From: Dehalococcoidia bacterium
GTDB taxonomy: Bacteria > Chloroflexota > Dehalococcoidia > Lucifugimonadales > SHYT01
NCBI GenBank assembly: GCA_009693055.1
Contig: SHYA01000002.1
Span: forward strand, 62,001-126,000
DNA length: 64,000 bases
Reading direction: 5' to 3'
Below the pieces are notes generated by a model. The model worked only from the letters and a program-made list of their open reading frames with translations, did not search any database and was not told where the DNA came from. How positions within the stretch are numbered: the first letter of the stretch is position 1; each line of letters starts with the position of its first letter. The translations under genes and the position numbers were made by a program. This document shows positions 44,984-54,030 of the stretch, one piece after another.

Positions 44984-46114
44984 GTGAACAAACAGAAAGG
45001 ACCGCTTCGGTTGCAACCGCTCCTTCAGCTCGCGGCCCAGCACGCCCGGCGCAAGACCCCCTTCCTGCTGCTGGACAGCGCCATCCTGTGCCAGCGCGCT
45101 CAGGAGTTCCTCGCTTTTTCCGAACGGTGCAGCACCTTCTACGCGGTCAAGGCCAACGCTGCCCCCAAGCTCCTCAAGCTGCTCCACGAGCTGGGCCTTG
45201 GTTTTGAGGTCTCCTCCGAGCCGGAACTGAAGCTTCTCCTCGCCCTGAACGTGCCGCCAGAGCGCATCATCACCAGCAATCCCATCAAGGCCCACGGTTT
45301 CATCAAGGCGATGGCCGCGCTGGGTGCGCGCCGCTTCGTGTTTGACTCGCAGGTGGAAGCGCAGAAGCTTGCTCGCCTCGCCCCTGGCAGCCAGGTCCTT
45401 GTCCGCCTCGCGGTGGACAACTCCGGCAGCGCCTGGCCTCTCGCCGACAAGTACGGCGTGGACCTGGACACCGCCCCCCGCCTGCTCGCCTACGCCCGCT
45501 CCCTCGGCCTCGTGCCCGCTGGCGTCGCGTTTCACGTCGGCTCCCAGTGCACCAGCCTGGAGAGCTGGCAGAACGCCCTTGAGCGCGCCTCACGCCTCTG
45601 GTCTCTTGCGCGGGACGACGGTATACAGCTCCGTCTGCTGAACATCGGCGGCGGCTTTCCAGCCCATCACCAGGAGGCAGTCCCGTCCGTGGCGGAGATA
45701 TTCGCCTTCGTCTTCGAGCGCGTCGCGCGCCTCTTTCCGCCTGGCGTCCAGCTTGAGGCTGAGCCGGGCCGCGCCCTTGTCGCCGATGCGGGCGTGCTGG
45801 TCACCTCGGTCATCGGCAAGGCCGTCCGCCCGGAAGGGCCCTGGCTCTACCTGGACGCCGGCGTCTTCAACGGCCTCACCGAGGCGGTTGGCGGCATCCG
45901 GTACCGCTTCACCGCGAACACCAACCACGCGGCGCCCGTTCCCTGGACCATCGCGGGCCCCACGTGCGACAGCTTTGACGTGGTCGCGAAGGGTGTCCTG
46001 CTGCCGGAGCCCGCTCTCGGCGCGCGGGTGTTTATCTACCCCGCGGGGGCCTACACCACCGTCTACGCCTCTACCTTCAACGGCACCACCGTCCCCAGAG
46101 TCCTGCTCGTTTAG
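44984..46114 (+). CDS. Ornithine/lysine-type PLP decarboxylase (fold III)
   Basis: From GTG 44984, 376 residues. The alanine-racemase-like barrel has the PLP lysine in FYAVKANAAPKLLKLLHELG, GFEVSSEPELKLLL and HVGSQC, the glycine loop in LLNIGGGFPA, and the catalytic Cys in TIAGPTCDSFD. VFIYPAGAYTTVYASTFNG closes the fold. The pattern is that of eukaryotic-type ornithine decarboxylases (not DapDC, which is longer). The next gene is a spermidine synthase, so it most likely makes putrescine for spermidine. Spacing is 5 bases. Confidence 0.92.
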   Translation: MNKQKGPLRLQPLLQLAAQHARRKTPFLLLDSAILCQRAQEFLAFSERCSTFYAVKANAAPKLLKLLHELGLGFEVSSEPELKLLLALNVPPERIITSNPIKAHGFIKAMAALGARRFVFDSQVEAQKLARLAPGSQVLVRLAVDNSGSAWPLADKYGVDLDTAPRLLAYARSLGLVPAGVAFHVGSQCTSLESWQNALERASRLWSLARDDGIQLRLLNIGGGFPAHHQEAVPSVAEIFAFVFERVARLFPPGVQLEAEPGRALVADAGVLVTSVIGKAVRPEGPWLYLDAGVFNGLTEAVGGIRYRFTANTNHAAPVPWTIAGPTCDSFDVVAKGVLLPEPALGARVFIYPAGAYTTVYASTFNGTTVPRVLLV

Positions 46115-46119
46115 CGCCC

Positions 46120-46959
46120 ATGCCGCCCGCTGACTTCCGTGAATGCGACCCCTACTCGCCCATCGTCTACACCTACCCGCGCGTCACCATGCTCCACCGC
46201 GAGCGGACACCCTACCAGGAGCTGGAGGTGTTCCAGCACGCTCACTTCGGGCGTGTCCTCGCCCTGGACGGCGTCGTGCAGCTCACCGAGCGGGACGAGT
46301 TCCTCTACCACGAGATGCTCGTCCAGCCCGCCCTCCACGTGCACCCGCGTCCACGGGAAGTGCTGATTCTTGGCGGCGGCGACGGCGGGAGCCTCCGCGA
46401 GACGCTCAAGCACCCGGAGGTCCGCCGCGTCACGGTCGTGGAGCTTGACGAACGCGTCGTTGCCGTGAGCAAGCGGTTCCTCCCCGCGCTCTCCGCCGGG
46501 TTCGCCGATCCACGCGCCCGCGTCGTCCTCGCCGACGCGGCCGCGTTCTTGGAGCGTCCTCCGGTGTGCTACGACGTCATCATCGTGGATTCCACCGACC
46601 CCGTTGGCCCAGCGCAAAAGCTGTTCACCCCCGATTTCTACCGCTTAGCCGGGCGCGCCCTCGCCCGCGACGGCGTCTTCGTTGCCCAAACGGAGTCCCT
46701 TCTGTTCCACGCGCACCTCGTCGCCGATGTCCAGCGCGCGCTGCGCGACATCTTTCCCATCGTGGACTGCTACGCGCAGCCTCTGGCCACCTACGCGGGC
46801 AACTGGTGGACCTTCTCTATCGCCTCCCGGGTGCACAGTCCCCGCCGTCCACGCGCCACCGCGGTGCCGACCCGCTACTACTCTCGCGAGGTGCACCGCC
46901 ACGCCTTTCTCCCTCGCGCCCTCTACCGGCGCCTCCTTGCCGGCACACTGGAGTGGTAG
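46120..46959 (+). CDS. speE: Polyamine aminopropyltransferase (spermidine synthase)
   Basis: A 279-residue enzyme transferring the aminopropyl group of decarboxylated SAM to putrescine. LALDGVVQLTERDEFLYHEM is the substrate-entry signature, VLILGGGDGGSLRETLKH the dcSAM motif, and YDVIIVDSTDPVGPAQKLF the catalytic Asp region. The C-terminal half is complete. It is coupled to the decarboxylase gene, giving a two-gene polyamine operon. The source of decarboxylated SAM (speD) is not in the window. Confidence 0.95.
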   Translation: MPPADFRECDPYSPIVYTYPRVTMLHRERTPYQELEVFQHAHFGRVLALDGVVQLTERDEFLYHEMLVQPALHVHPRPREVLILGGGDGGSLRETLKHPEVRRVTVVELDERVVAVSKRFLPALSAGFADPRARVVLADAAAFLERPPVCYDVIIVDSTDPVGPAQKLFTPDFYRLAGRALARDGVFVAQTESLLFHAHLVADVQRALRDIFPIVDCYAQPLATYAGNWWTFSIASRVHSPRRPRATAVPTRYYSREVHRHAFLPRALYRRLLAGTLEW

Positions 46960-46977
46960 CGCCGCACGGCGAGTACT

Positions 46978-47139
46978 TCTGCCCTGAGCCGGCGAACCGG
47001 GTCACGTCCAGGGGACTGCAAACCCTCCTTCGGTGGAGTTCACCCTGAGCGAAGCGAATGGGCTCAGGACAGGCCCTCGGGCTCCCCCTTGTGTCATTCT
47101 GAGGGAGTCCTTCGGGGGAAGGACGACCGAGGAATCTCC
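46978..47139. repeat. Composite repeat (family D module plus family A copy A5)
   Basis: TGCCCTGAGCCGGCGAACCG leads into a module beginning AGGGGACTGCAAACCC (47010) that matches 18795-18876 nearly base for base, including TGAGCGAAGCGAATGGGCTC. It runs directly into family A copy A5 (47093-47136), which has an inner stem GTCCTT/AAGGAC. The order D then A is the same at both sites. Confidence 0.85.
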
Positions 47140-47162
47140 CTCACGGCCTCCGCGTCGCGTTT

Positions 47163-47171
47163 TGCTATCAT
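47163..47171 (+). promoter_or_regulatory. Extended -10 promoter of the M50 protease gene
   Basis: TGCTATCAT (TGn plus TATCAT), about 75 bases before the start. No clear -35. Confidence 0.4.
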
Positions 47172-47246
47172 GGGATGGGTGACAGGTAAGCAACCGCGTT
47201 TCTTGCTCCCTCATGAGAACGCGAACAAGTCCGCAAACCTAAGGAC

Positions 47247-48380
47247 GTGAGTAGCGTGGGTAACGGCTTCCGAGTCGGCTCGGTAATGGGCATTCCCATC
47301 ATCGTTAACCCAAGCTGGTTCCTCATCCTGTTCATCCTCCTGTTCGTCCTCGCCAGCCAGTTCGCCGGCTTCTTCCCACGCTGGGAGAGCTGGCAGCACT
47401 GGGCGGCCGCCGCAGTTACCACCCTCCTCTTCTTCGCCTCCGTCCTCGCCCACGAGCTGTGCCACAGCCTGCTCGCTCGCCGTAACGGCATCCCCGTGAA
47501 GGGGATCACCTTCTTTCTCCTGGGCGGCGTCTCCCAGATTGGGCGCGAGGCGAACCGGCCTTCCACGGAGTTCCTCATCGCCGTCGTCGGGCCCCTGTGC
47601 AGCCTCGTGCTGGGCGGACTCTTCATCGCCCTCGCCTACGCGGTCAAGCCCGCCAGCGAGCACGCCTGGGGCGTCCTGGCCCTCCTCGCGCAGGTCAACC
47701 TCGTACTCGGCGTGTTCAATCTGGTGCCGGCGTTTCCCTTGGACGGCGGGCGCGTCCTCCGCTCGGCCTTGTGGGCGGCCACGCACGACCACGCGAAAGC
47801 CACCGTTGTCGCCGCGCGGATAAGCCAGGCCGCGGCTATCGCCATGGTCATCGGCGGCCTGCTCCTCACCCTCTTCGGCGGCGATGCCGGCGGCATCTGG
47901 ATGGCCCTCATCGGCTGGTTCCTCTTCACATCCGCCACCTCCAGTCTGCGGCAACAGCAGCTTGAGGAGGCCCTCCGGCCGCTCCAGGCGAAGGACATCA
48001 TGGCCGGCGGCCTGCCCGTCGCCACCGCCGACCGCCCAGCCTCCCAAGCGGTCGAGCAGCTCCTTCTGCCTGTCGGCGCCCCGTGTCTCCTCATCACGGC
48101 GGACGGCGTCACGGAAGGCGTGGTAACTCCCGCCGCCCTCAGGAAACTTCCCCGCTCCCGCTGGGCCACCACCCCCATCGGCACAATAGCCGTTCCCCTC
48201 TCCCGCTTCCGTACGCTGGCCCCCGGAGAGGCCGCCGTGCTGGCCGTGGAGATGCTCGAGGGCGCCCCGGAAGGCGTGGTCCTGGTTCTGGAAGGCCCCA
48301 GCGTCCTCGGGGGCTTAACCCCGGAGGGCGTCAGCCAGCGTCTCCGCGCCATGCAGACCCTCGGCATGCTGGAGCGCTGA
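47247..48380 (+). CDS. Site-2 protease family (M50) zinc metalloprotease with CBS-like domain
   Basis: A 377-residue membrane protein. After an N-terminal helix (PSWFLILFILLFVLASQF), FASVLAHELCHSLLAR has the HExxH zinc motif inside a membrane helix, and FNLVPAFPLDGGRVLR gives the third ligand (Asp). Five to six membrane segments reach about residue 235. The C-terminal 130 residues contain two CBS-like motifs (ALRPLQAKDIMAGGLPVATA and IGTIAVPLSRFRTLAPG). Members cut membrane anchors, e.g. anti-sigma factors; the target is unknown. GTG 47247 or GTG 47256 may be the start. Confidence 0.92.
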   Translation: MSSVGNGFRVGSVMGIPIIVNPSWFLILFILLFVLASQFAGFFPRWESWQHWAAAAVTTLLFFASVLAHELCHSLLARRNGIPVKGITFFLLGGVSQIGREANRPSTEFLIAVVGPLCSLVLGGLFIALAYAVKPASEHAWGVLALLAQVNLVLGVFNLVPAFPLDGGRVLRSALWAATHDHAKATVVAARISQAAAIAMVIGGLLLTLFGGDAGGIWMALIGWFLFTSATSSLRQQQLEEALRPLQAKDIMAGGLPVATADRPASQAVEQLLLPVGAPCLLITADGVTEGVVTPAALRKLPRSRWATTPIGTIAVPLSRFRTLAPGEAAVLAVEMLEGAPEGVVLVLEGPSVLGGLTPEGVSQRLRAMQTLGMLER

Positions 48381-48455
48381 CCCAAGACCTCCGCGTTGGT
48401 GCTACAGCGCACGGACCTAACTCCAGGTGAGCGCATCCCGATGTGGCTGGAGACG

Positions 48456-48492
48456 CCCCTTCTCCGACTCGGAGAGGGGGATGGGGGTGAGG
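48456..48492 (+). repeat. Family C palindrome with tail (copy C3)
   Basis: CCCCTTCTCCGACTCGGAGA then GGGGG, followed by the tail ATGGGGGTGAGG. It lies in the leader region of the cysteine desulfurase gene, 148 bases before its start, tail toward the gene. Confidence 0.85.
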
Positions 48493-48591
48493 TCGAATCC
48501 GCGCACTCCCAAGTCCCAGATTTTTGCGTAGTAGGTGGATGGGCATGGGTAGTGGCTCTCCACTTCGTCTCCTACGCCGCCCGTCATGGCG

Positions 48592-48600
48592 TGCTATAAT
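48592..48600 (+). promoter_or_regulatory. Extended -10 promoter of the cysteine desulfurase gene
   Basis: TGCTATAAT (TGn plus perfect TATAAT), 39 bases before the GTG start. No clear -35, as expected for an extended -10 site. Confidence 0.6.
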
Positions 48601-48639
48601 GGCGAACGCTCGGAAAGAGAGCACGAAACGAGGTCCCTC

Positions 48640-49836
48640 GTGACCGCATCGGCCAAGCTCATCTACATGGACCACGCCGCCACAACGCCGGTGCGCCCCG
48701 AGGCGCTGGAGGCGATGGCGCCCTATTTCAACCGCCTCTTCGGCAATCCATCCAGCATCTACACCCTCGCCCAGGAGTCCCGCAAGGTGGTGGACGACGC
48801 GAGGGAGCAGGTGGCCCACGTCCTCAACTGCCGCGCCAGTGAGGTCGTGTTCACCAGCGGCGGCACCGAGTCCGATAACGCCGCAGTCAAGGGCGGCGCT
48901 CTCGCCCTCAAGCGCGCGGGCAACCACATCGTCACCTCCGCGATTGAGCACCACGCCGTCCTCCACACCTGTGAGCAGATGCGGGAACTTGGCTTTCAGC
49001 TCACCATTGTGCCCGTGGACGGCCACGGCCTGGTGGACGCGCGCTCCGTCATTCAGGCCCTTACAGACCAGACCGTCCTGGTCAGCGTCATGCTCGCCAA
49101 CAACGAGATCGGCGCCGTGCAGCCCGTGGCGGAGATCGCGCGCCTCGTCCACGATGAGGCGCGGCGCCAGGGCCGCACCATCCTCGTCCACACCGACGCC
49201 GTCCAGGCCGTGGGCTACCTTCCCCTGGACGTCCGCAAGCTGGACGTGGACATGCTCAGCCTCTCCGCGCACAAGTTCGGCGGCCCCAAGGGGGTGGGCG
49301 TCCTGTACATAAAGCGCGGCACACCCTTCGTCCCGCTCCTCGCGGGCGGCGGCCAGGAGCGCGACCGCCGCTCAGGCACCGAGAACGTTCCCGGCATCGT
49401 CGGTGCGGCGGTAGCCCTCGCTCTTGCCGACGCGGCCCGCGAGGAAGCCGCCCAGCACGTCGCCCGTCTTCGCGACCTGCTCATCGCCGGAATCCAGGAG
49501 CGCATGCCCAACGCCATCCTCAACGGCCACCCCACGCGGCGTCTGCCGAACAACGTCAACTTCTCCTTCCCCGGCGTGGAGGGCGAGCCCGTCCTGTTGG
49601 GCCTGGACCTGGCCGGCGTCTGCGCCTCCAGCGGCAGCGCCTGCTCCACCGCCTCGCTGGAGCCCTCCCACGTCCTGATCGCTCTCGGGAGGACGGCCGA
49701 GGTTGCGCGCTCCAGTCTTCGGTTTACCCTCGGCCCGCAGAACACTGAGGATGAGGTGCGGTATATTCTCCAGGTGTTGCCCGGCCTGGTGCAGAGGTTG
49801 CGAAGCATGCCGTCCCTGCTTGCCGGGCGCCGGTAA
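48640..49836 (+). CDS. Cysteine desulfurase (NifS/IscS type)
   Basis: GTG 48640 gives 398 residues starting [20 protein letters not shown]. The PLP lysine is in [18 protein letters not shown], the His in [14 protein letters not shown], and the catalytic Cys in [14 protein letters not shown] (short-loop IscS/NifS form). It supplies sulfur for Fe-S clusters and tRNA thiolation. No iscU or tusA gene is adjacent, although a TusA-like domain exists in the MfnB fusion at 34.3 kb. The longer upstream open frame crosses the promoter and is not coding. Confidence 0.95.
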   Translation: MTASAKLIYMDHAATTPVRPEALEAMAPYFNRLFGNPSSIYTLAQESRKVVDDAREQVAHVLNCRASEVVFTSGGTESDNAAVKGGALALKRAGNHIVTSAIEHHAVLHTCEQMRELGFQLTIVPVDGHGLVDARSVIQALTDQTVLVSVMLANNEIGAVQPVAEIARLVHDEARRQGRTILVHTDAVQAVGYLPLDVRKLDVDMLSLSAHKFGGPKGVGVLYIKRGTPFVPLLAGGGQERDRRSGTENVPGIVGAAVALALADAAREEAAQHVARLRDLLIAGIQERMPNAILNGHPTRRLPNNVNFSFPGVEGEPVLLGLDLAGVCASSGSACSTASLEPSHVLIALGRTAEVARSSLRFTLGPQNTEDEVRYILQVLPGLVQRLRSMPSLLAGRR

Positions 49837-49851
49837 CGGGGGCCGCTTCGA

Positions 49852-50460
49852 GTGAATCAGCTCTTTCCCCGCCTTCACACACCTGCCGGCCGCGCGAAGG
49901 CTCATCGCCAAAGCATTCGCTTTCGTCAGGCCGTCGCCGTCCTCCTGGCCCTCGCCTCCGTCCTCCTTCTCGTCGCCTGTGGCGGTGTCGGCATCATCGA
50001 CGTTGAGCGCGGAAAATACGTCCAGGGACGCACCCTGACCGTCGGGGTCACCAACCTCCTCAAGGCCCCTCATCTTGGCTACCAGGATGCCAACGGCCTG
50101 CACTACGTGCTGCGCCCTCAAAACCCACAGGCCAACGTTTTAGCCGTGGCTAAGGTCACCATCGCGAACTACCGCTCCACCCGCGTGCTCATGCACATTG
50201 ATACCACCGCCGCGTACGTGGATGACGACACCAATGCCCGCTATCCCGTCATTGACCCAAACGAGCGCCGCCAGGAGAGCCCCAGCGCGGTCAAGGACGA
50301 GGATCTCTTTGGCAAAATCCCCATGTGGGGCAGCATAGAGCTGCCACAGGACTTCCAGGTCACTGGCTGGATGGTCTTTGAGATACCCAAAGACCGGCAA
50401 GTAGTCCGCTTTGGCTGGGAGCAGGGGGAAAACATCGTCGTCCGTTTCACCGAGCCCTAA
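49852..50460 (+). CDS. Lipoprotein with immunoglobulin-like (DUF4352-type) domain
   Basis: A 202-residue secreted protein. After a basic N-terminus, AVLLALASVLLLVACGG provides a signal peptide and lipobox (LVAC, Cys about residue 43). The rest (TLTVGVTNLLKAPHLGYQDA, VAKVTIANYRSTRVLMHI, GSIELPQDFQVTGWMVFEIP) follows the beta-sandwich pattern of DUF4352, where VxxP-type strands occur in surface lipoproteins. Function unknown. It starts 15 bases after the desulfurase gene. Confidence 0.75.
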   Translation: MNQLFPRLHTPAGRAKAHRQSIRFRQAVAVLLALASVLLLVACGGVGIIDVERGKYVQGRTLTVGVTNLLKAPHLGYQDANGLHYVLRPQNPQANVLAVAKVTIANYRSTRVLMHIDTTAAYVDDDTNARYPVIDPNERRQESPSAVKDEDLFGKIPMWGSIELPQDFQVTGWMVFEIPKDRQVVRFGWEQGENIVVRFTEP

Positions 50461-50525
50461 AACCACCCCTGCGCCCCCAACCGTATCTCTATGCGGCCCG
50501 GCTCGTGGCGCAACGTTCGGAAGGA

Positions 50526-50534
50526 TGCTAGAAT
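50526..50534 (+). promoter_or_regulatory. Extended -10 promoter of the Gld-type ABC operon
   Basis: TGCTAGAAT (TGn plus TAGAAT), 46 bases before the ATG, followed by a small hairpin ATGCC ACTTC GGGCAT. Confidence 0.45.
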
Positions 50535-50579
50535 GCCACTTCGGGCATTGAGGCGACCGGAGACACGAGGAGCGAGCGA

Positions 50580-51530
50580 ATGGCAACCGAGGTGATGATA
50601 GAGGCCCGCGACCTCACCAAGTACTACGGCGACTTCGTCGGCGTGGAGAACATCAACTTCACCATCCGCAAGGGGGAAGTCGTCGGGCTGCTCGGCCCCA
50701 ACGGCTCCGGCAAGACCACCACCATGCGGATGCTCACCGGTTTCATGCCGCCCAGCAGCGGCACCATCCGCGTGGCCGGCCACGACGTCATAGCGGACTC
50801 CCTGGAGGCTCGCCGGGCCATTGGCTATCTGCCGGAGACCGTCCCCCTGTACACCGACATGACCATCGAAGACTATCTGGAGTTCATGGGCAGCCTGCGC
50901 GGCATGTCCCGAAGCTACCTCGCCAAGCGCATTGATCGCGTCGTTGACCTCTGCAAGCTCGGAACGTACCGGCGCACCCACATTGCCAAGCTCTCCAAGG
51001 GCTACCGCCAGCGCGTCGGCATCGCCCAAGCCATCCTCCACGAGCCGAAGGTCCTCGTCCTGGACGAGCCCACCATCGGCATTGACCCCATCCAGGTCGT
51101 CGAGACCCGGCAGCTCATCAAGACCCTGGGGGAGGACCACACCATCCTGCTGAGCACGCACATCCTGCCTGAGGTGAGCATGATCTGCCAGCGCGTCCTG
51201 ATCATCAATGAGGGGACGCTCATCGCAGAGGACACGCCGGCCAACCTGGCCCACCGCCTGCGGGCCAGAGACCGCTTGGAGCTGGAGGTCCGTGGCCCGG
51301 CGGCCGCCGTCCTCGGCGCGCTCCGGGGCATCAAGGGCGTTACCAACGTCACGCGCTCTGGAGAGGGAGAGGTCCATACCTACGTCGTGGAGTTCACCGC
51401 CGAGTCTGATCCCCGGGAGGCCATTGGGCAACTCGTGCTGAGCAACGGCTGGGGCCTGCGCAAACTCAACCCCCTCTCCATGAGCCTGGAGGAGATCTTC
51501 CTCCGCCTCACGGTCAGTGAGGAGGCATAA
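50580..51530 (+). CDS. ABC transporter ATP-binding protein (GldA-like)
   Basis: A 316-residue ATPase. Walker A GLLGPNGSGKTTTMRMLTG, signature LSKGYRQRVGIAQA, Walker B VLVLDEPTIGID, switch LSTHILPE. The C-terminal 85 residues (LEVRGPAAAVLGALRGIKGV ... SMSLEEIFLRL) are typical of GldA/ABC-2 exporters. It pairs with the permease just downstream and the GldG-type auxiliary protein; the set may export or support surface components. Gliding cannot be deduced from it. Confidence 0.93.
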   Translation: MATEVMIEARDLTKYYGDFVGVENINFTIRKGEVVGLLGPNGSGKTTTMRMLTGFMPPSSGTIRVAGHDVIADSLEARRAIGYLPETVPLYTDMTIEDYLEFMGSLRGMSRSYLAKRIDRVVDLCKLGTYRRTHIAKLSKGYRQRVGIAQAILHEPKVLVLDEPTIGIDPIQVVETRQLIKTLGEDHTILLSTHILPEVSMICQRVLIINEGTLIAEDTPANLAHRLRARDRLELEVRGPAAAVLGALRGIKGVTNVTRSGEGEVHTYVVEFTAESDPREAIGQLVLSNGWGLRKLNPLSMSLEEIFLRLTVSEEA

Positions 51531-51531
51531 C

Positions 51532-52248
51532 GTGCTCCGGAACACCTTCGCTATCGCCTGGAAAGAGACCAAGATCTACTTCAGCACCCCAGGGGCCTAC
51601 GTCATCGCCACCGTGTTCTTGGCGCTCACCGGCTATTTTTTTGTTCAGAGCATCGATACGGCCCTTCCAGAGGCCTCGCTCCGCAAATGGGCCCTGGACT
51701 CCACCCAGGTGTTCATCCTGTGGGCGCCCGTCCTCACCATGCGCCTTCTTGCCGAGGAGCAGAAGCTCGGCACTCTGGAGCTTCTGATGACCGCTCCCAT
51801 CCGCGATACCGAGATCATCATCGGCAAGTACCTGGCCGCCTTTCTCGTCCTGGCCTTCACCCTGGTTCTCAGCCTGTTCTACGTCATCCTTCTGTTCTGG
51901 TTCGGCGACCCGGATCCCGGCCCCATCCTCGTCACCTATCTTGGCCTCTTCCTCTACGGCGCCCTCGCTCTCTCGGTCGGCATGGTCGCCTCCTCCCTCT
52001 CCCCCAATCAGATCGTGAGCGCCGTGCTCAGTTTTGGTGTCCTGCTCCTCCTCACCCTCATCGGCGAAGCGGCCCCGCGCACCGAAGGGGTGGCCGCCAT
52101 CGTCCTTAATCAGTTCTCTCTTGACCACCAATTTGAAAACTTCGCCCGTGGCATCCTGGACAGCCAGAGCGTCGTCTACTTTGTCGTCCTGACCGTCCTG
52201 CTCCTTTTCCTTGCCTCCCGCAGCCTGGAATCCCGGCGGTGGAGGTAG
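51532..52248 (+). CDS. ABC-2 type permease (GldF-like)
   Basis: GTG 51532, preceded by GAGGAGG, gives 238 residues with six membrane segments. LRNTFAIAWKETKIYFSTPG then AYVIATVFLALTGYFFVQSI is the GldF opening, and LLAEEQKLGTLELLMTAPIR then DTEIIIGKYLAAFLVLAFTL the conserved coupling region. It forms the channel with the preceding ATPase. The next gene starts 3 bases later. Confidence 0.9.
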   Translation: MLRNTFAIAWKETKIYFSTPGAYVIATVFLALTGYFFVQSIDTALPEASLRKWALDSTQVFILWAPVLTMRLLAEEQKLGTLELLMTAPIRDTEIIIGKYLAAFLVLAFTLVLSLFYVILLFWFGDPDPGPILVTYLGLFLYGALALSVGMVASSLSPNQIVSAVLSFGVLLLLTLIGEAAPRTEGVAAIVLNQFSLDHQFENFARGILDSQSVVYFVVLTVLLLFLASRSLESRRWR

Positions 52249-52251
52249 CCG

Positions 52252-53910
52252 ATGGCCACTAGAGGACAGCCCTCTCCGCCGCCTCCGAAAGGCTCTTGGG
52301 AGAGCGCCCGCCGTCAGCTCCGTGAAGTCTCCGTGCTCATCGCGGCGCTTGGAGCGGCGGCCGTTGTCGGCGGAGGCATCATCTTCATCGCGCTTGACGA
52401 GCTCAGCAGCTACGGGTTGGACACCGTTGCCGTCGGTGCGGGACTCCTCCTCCTCTCCTTCGCCATTTCCTTCCGCGATGTCCGGCGCTCCCTCGTCGGC
52501 AGGCGCGGCCGGTACACCGCCAACGCTCTCATCATCGTGGCGGCCTTTACCACCATCGCGGTTCTCGTCAGCCTCATCAGCTACCTCAACTCCGGCCGCT
52601 ACGACAGCACCGCCACCAAGCAGTTCACGCTAGCTCCTCAGACCAAAAAGATCCTGAACGAGCTTAAGGAGCCGGTGCGCGCCACCGCCTTCTTTGTGCT
52701 GGACTCCGTCACCCAGCAGGCGGATCGGCAGCGCACCGACGACTTCTTCTTTGAGTTTGAGCGGCGTGCCGGCGGCGACTTCAGCTACCGCTTTATTGAT
52801 CCTGAAGCGGAGCCCGCCATTCCTCGCCAGTTTGAGATCACAGAGTTCCCCAGCATCCTCTTTGAGGCTCAGGAATCTAATCGCCGCCACGTCATCAACG
52901 TCCCGCCGGTGGAGGAGCAGGACCTCACCAGCGCCCTTATCACCGTCACGGACCCGGAGGCCCAGAAATCGGTGTACTTCCTCACGGGCCACAGCGAGCG
53001 CGATGTAAATGACGTCGCGGAGAACAGCCCCGGTTTCGGCAACGCCGCCCGCGGCATCCTTGGCGATAACTACCAGGTCAAGACCGTCAACCTCTTCAAG
53101 GACAAGGCCATGCCTAGCGACGTGGCCGTCCTCGTCATCGCCGGCCCCCAGTCGGACCTCCTTACCGACGAGATACCCCTCCTGGTCGAATATCTGGGAA
53201 AAGGCGGTCGCGCCCTGTTCCTCGCCGAGCCGAACACCCCGCCCCAATTCCGCCGGCTCCTTGCCTTGTGGGGCGTTCGCGTGCTGGACGGCATCGTGGT
53301 GGACCCGGACCGCTCGGTTGCCGGCGACCCGCGAACGATCCTCATGCAGCGCGCAGACTACGCCGCTTTTGACATCACCAAACCGTTGGACGCCACCTTC
53401 TACCCTGCGGTGGCCGGTTTGGACCTGCCCGAGGAGTTCAAGCAGGACCCGCGCAAGCAGCCTCCGTGGATTGAATACCTCCCCCTCATCCCCACAAGCG
53501 CCAATAGCTGGGTCACCACGGAGCCTGACCGCAGCACCTTTGACGAGAAAAAGGACATCAAAGGTCCGGTCAACGTTGGCCTTGTGGTCTCCGCCGCCTC
53601 CAACATATTAGAGGAGCCGGTCGTCGGCGAGGGCGCTCCAACGACACTCACGCGGCTGGTCGTCATCGGCGACGCCGACTTCGCCTCCAACCGCTATTAC
53701 AGCGCCTACAGCAACGGCGACCTGCTCGTCAACTCCGTCAACTGGCTCGCCCAGGACTACGACCTCATCTCTATCCGGCCCAAGCCCGTTGTGTTCCGCC
53801 AGCTCGTCCTCACCAACTCCCAGTTTGACTTTATCCGCTACGCCAGCTGGTTCTTCCTCCCGGGCGTCATCGCCCTGGGCGGCATCTTTGCCTGGTGGCG
53901 CCGCCGATAG
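52252..53910 (+). CDS. GldG-like ABC auxiliary protein
   Basis: A 552-residue protein with two N-terminal membrane segments (about 30-55 and 85-110), a long extracytoplasmic domain with KQFTLAPQTKKILNELKEPV, YRFIDPEAEPAIPRQFEI and KSVYFLTGHSERDVND (the ABC-type uncharacterised domain of GldG), and one C-terminal membrane segment (WFFLPGVIALGGIFAWWRRR). It is coupled to the permease gene and followed by a DUF4340 gene, the standard four-gene order. Confidence 0.9.
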   Translation: MATRGQPSPPPPKGSWESARRQLREVSVLIAALGAAAVVGGGIIFIALDELSSYGLDTVAVGAGLLLLSFAISFRDVRRSLVGRRGRYTANALIIVAAFTTIAVLVSLISYLNSGRYDSTATKQFTLAPQTKKILNELKEPVRATAFFVLDSVTQQADRQRTDDFFFEFERRAGGDFSYRFIDPEAEPAIPRQFEITEFPSILFEAQESNRRHVINVPPVEEQDLTSALITVTDPEAQKSVYFLTGHSERDVNDVAENSPGFGNAARGILGDNYQVKTVNLFKDKAMPSDVAVLVIAGPQSDLLTDEIPLLVEYLGKGGRALFLAEPNTPPQFRRLLALWGVRVLDGIVVDPDRSVAGDPRTILMQRADYAAFDITKPLDATFYPAVAGLDLPEEFKQDPRKQPPWIEYLPLIPTSANSWVTTEPDRSTFDEKKDIKGPVNVGLVVSAASNILEEPVVGEGAPTTLTRLVVIGDADFASNRYYSAYSNGDLLVNSVNWLAQDYDLISIRPKPVVFRQLVLTNSQFDFIRYASWFFLPGVIALGGIFAWWRRR

Positions 53911-54030
53911 CCCGCCAGTTCGCGCCTCTTGGCGGCCCCATGCTCCGTGCCTGCGTCAGCGCGAGGCTCCAAGCCGTCTTAGGCCCTGTTCTCGTACAAT
54001 AGAAAGAGCAACCAGCGCAACAGGATAGCA

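Noticed and set aside
51517-51531. Earlier GTG start for the GldF-like permease
   Set aside because: It would overlap the ATPase gene and lose the GAGGAGG site placed for GTG 51532.
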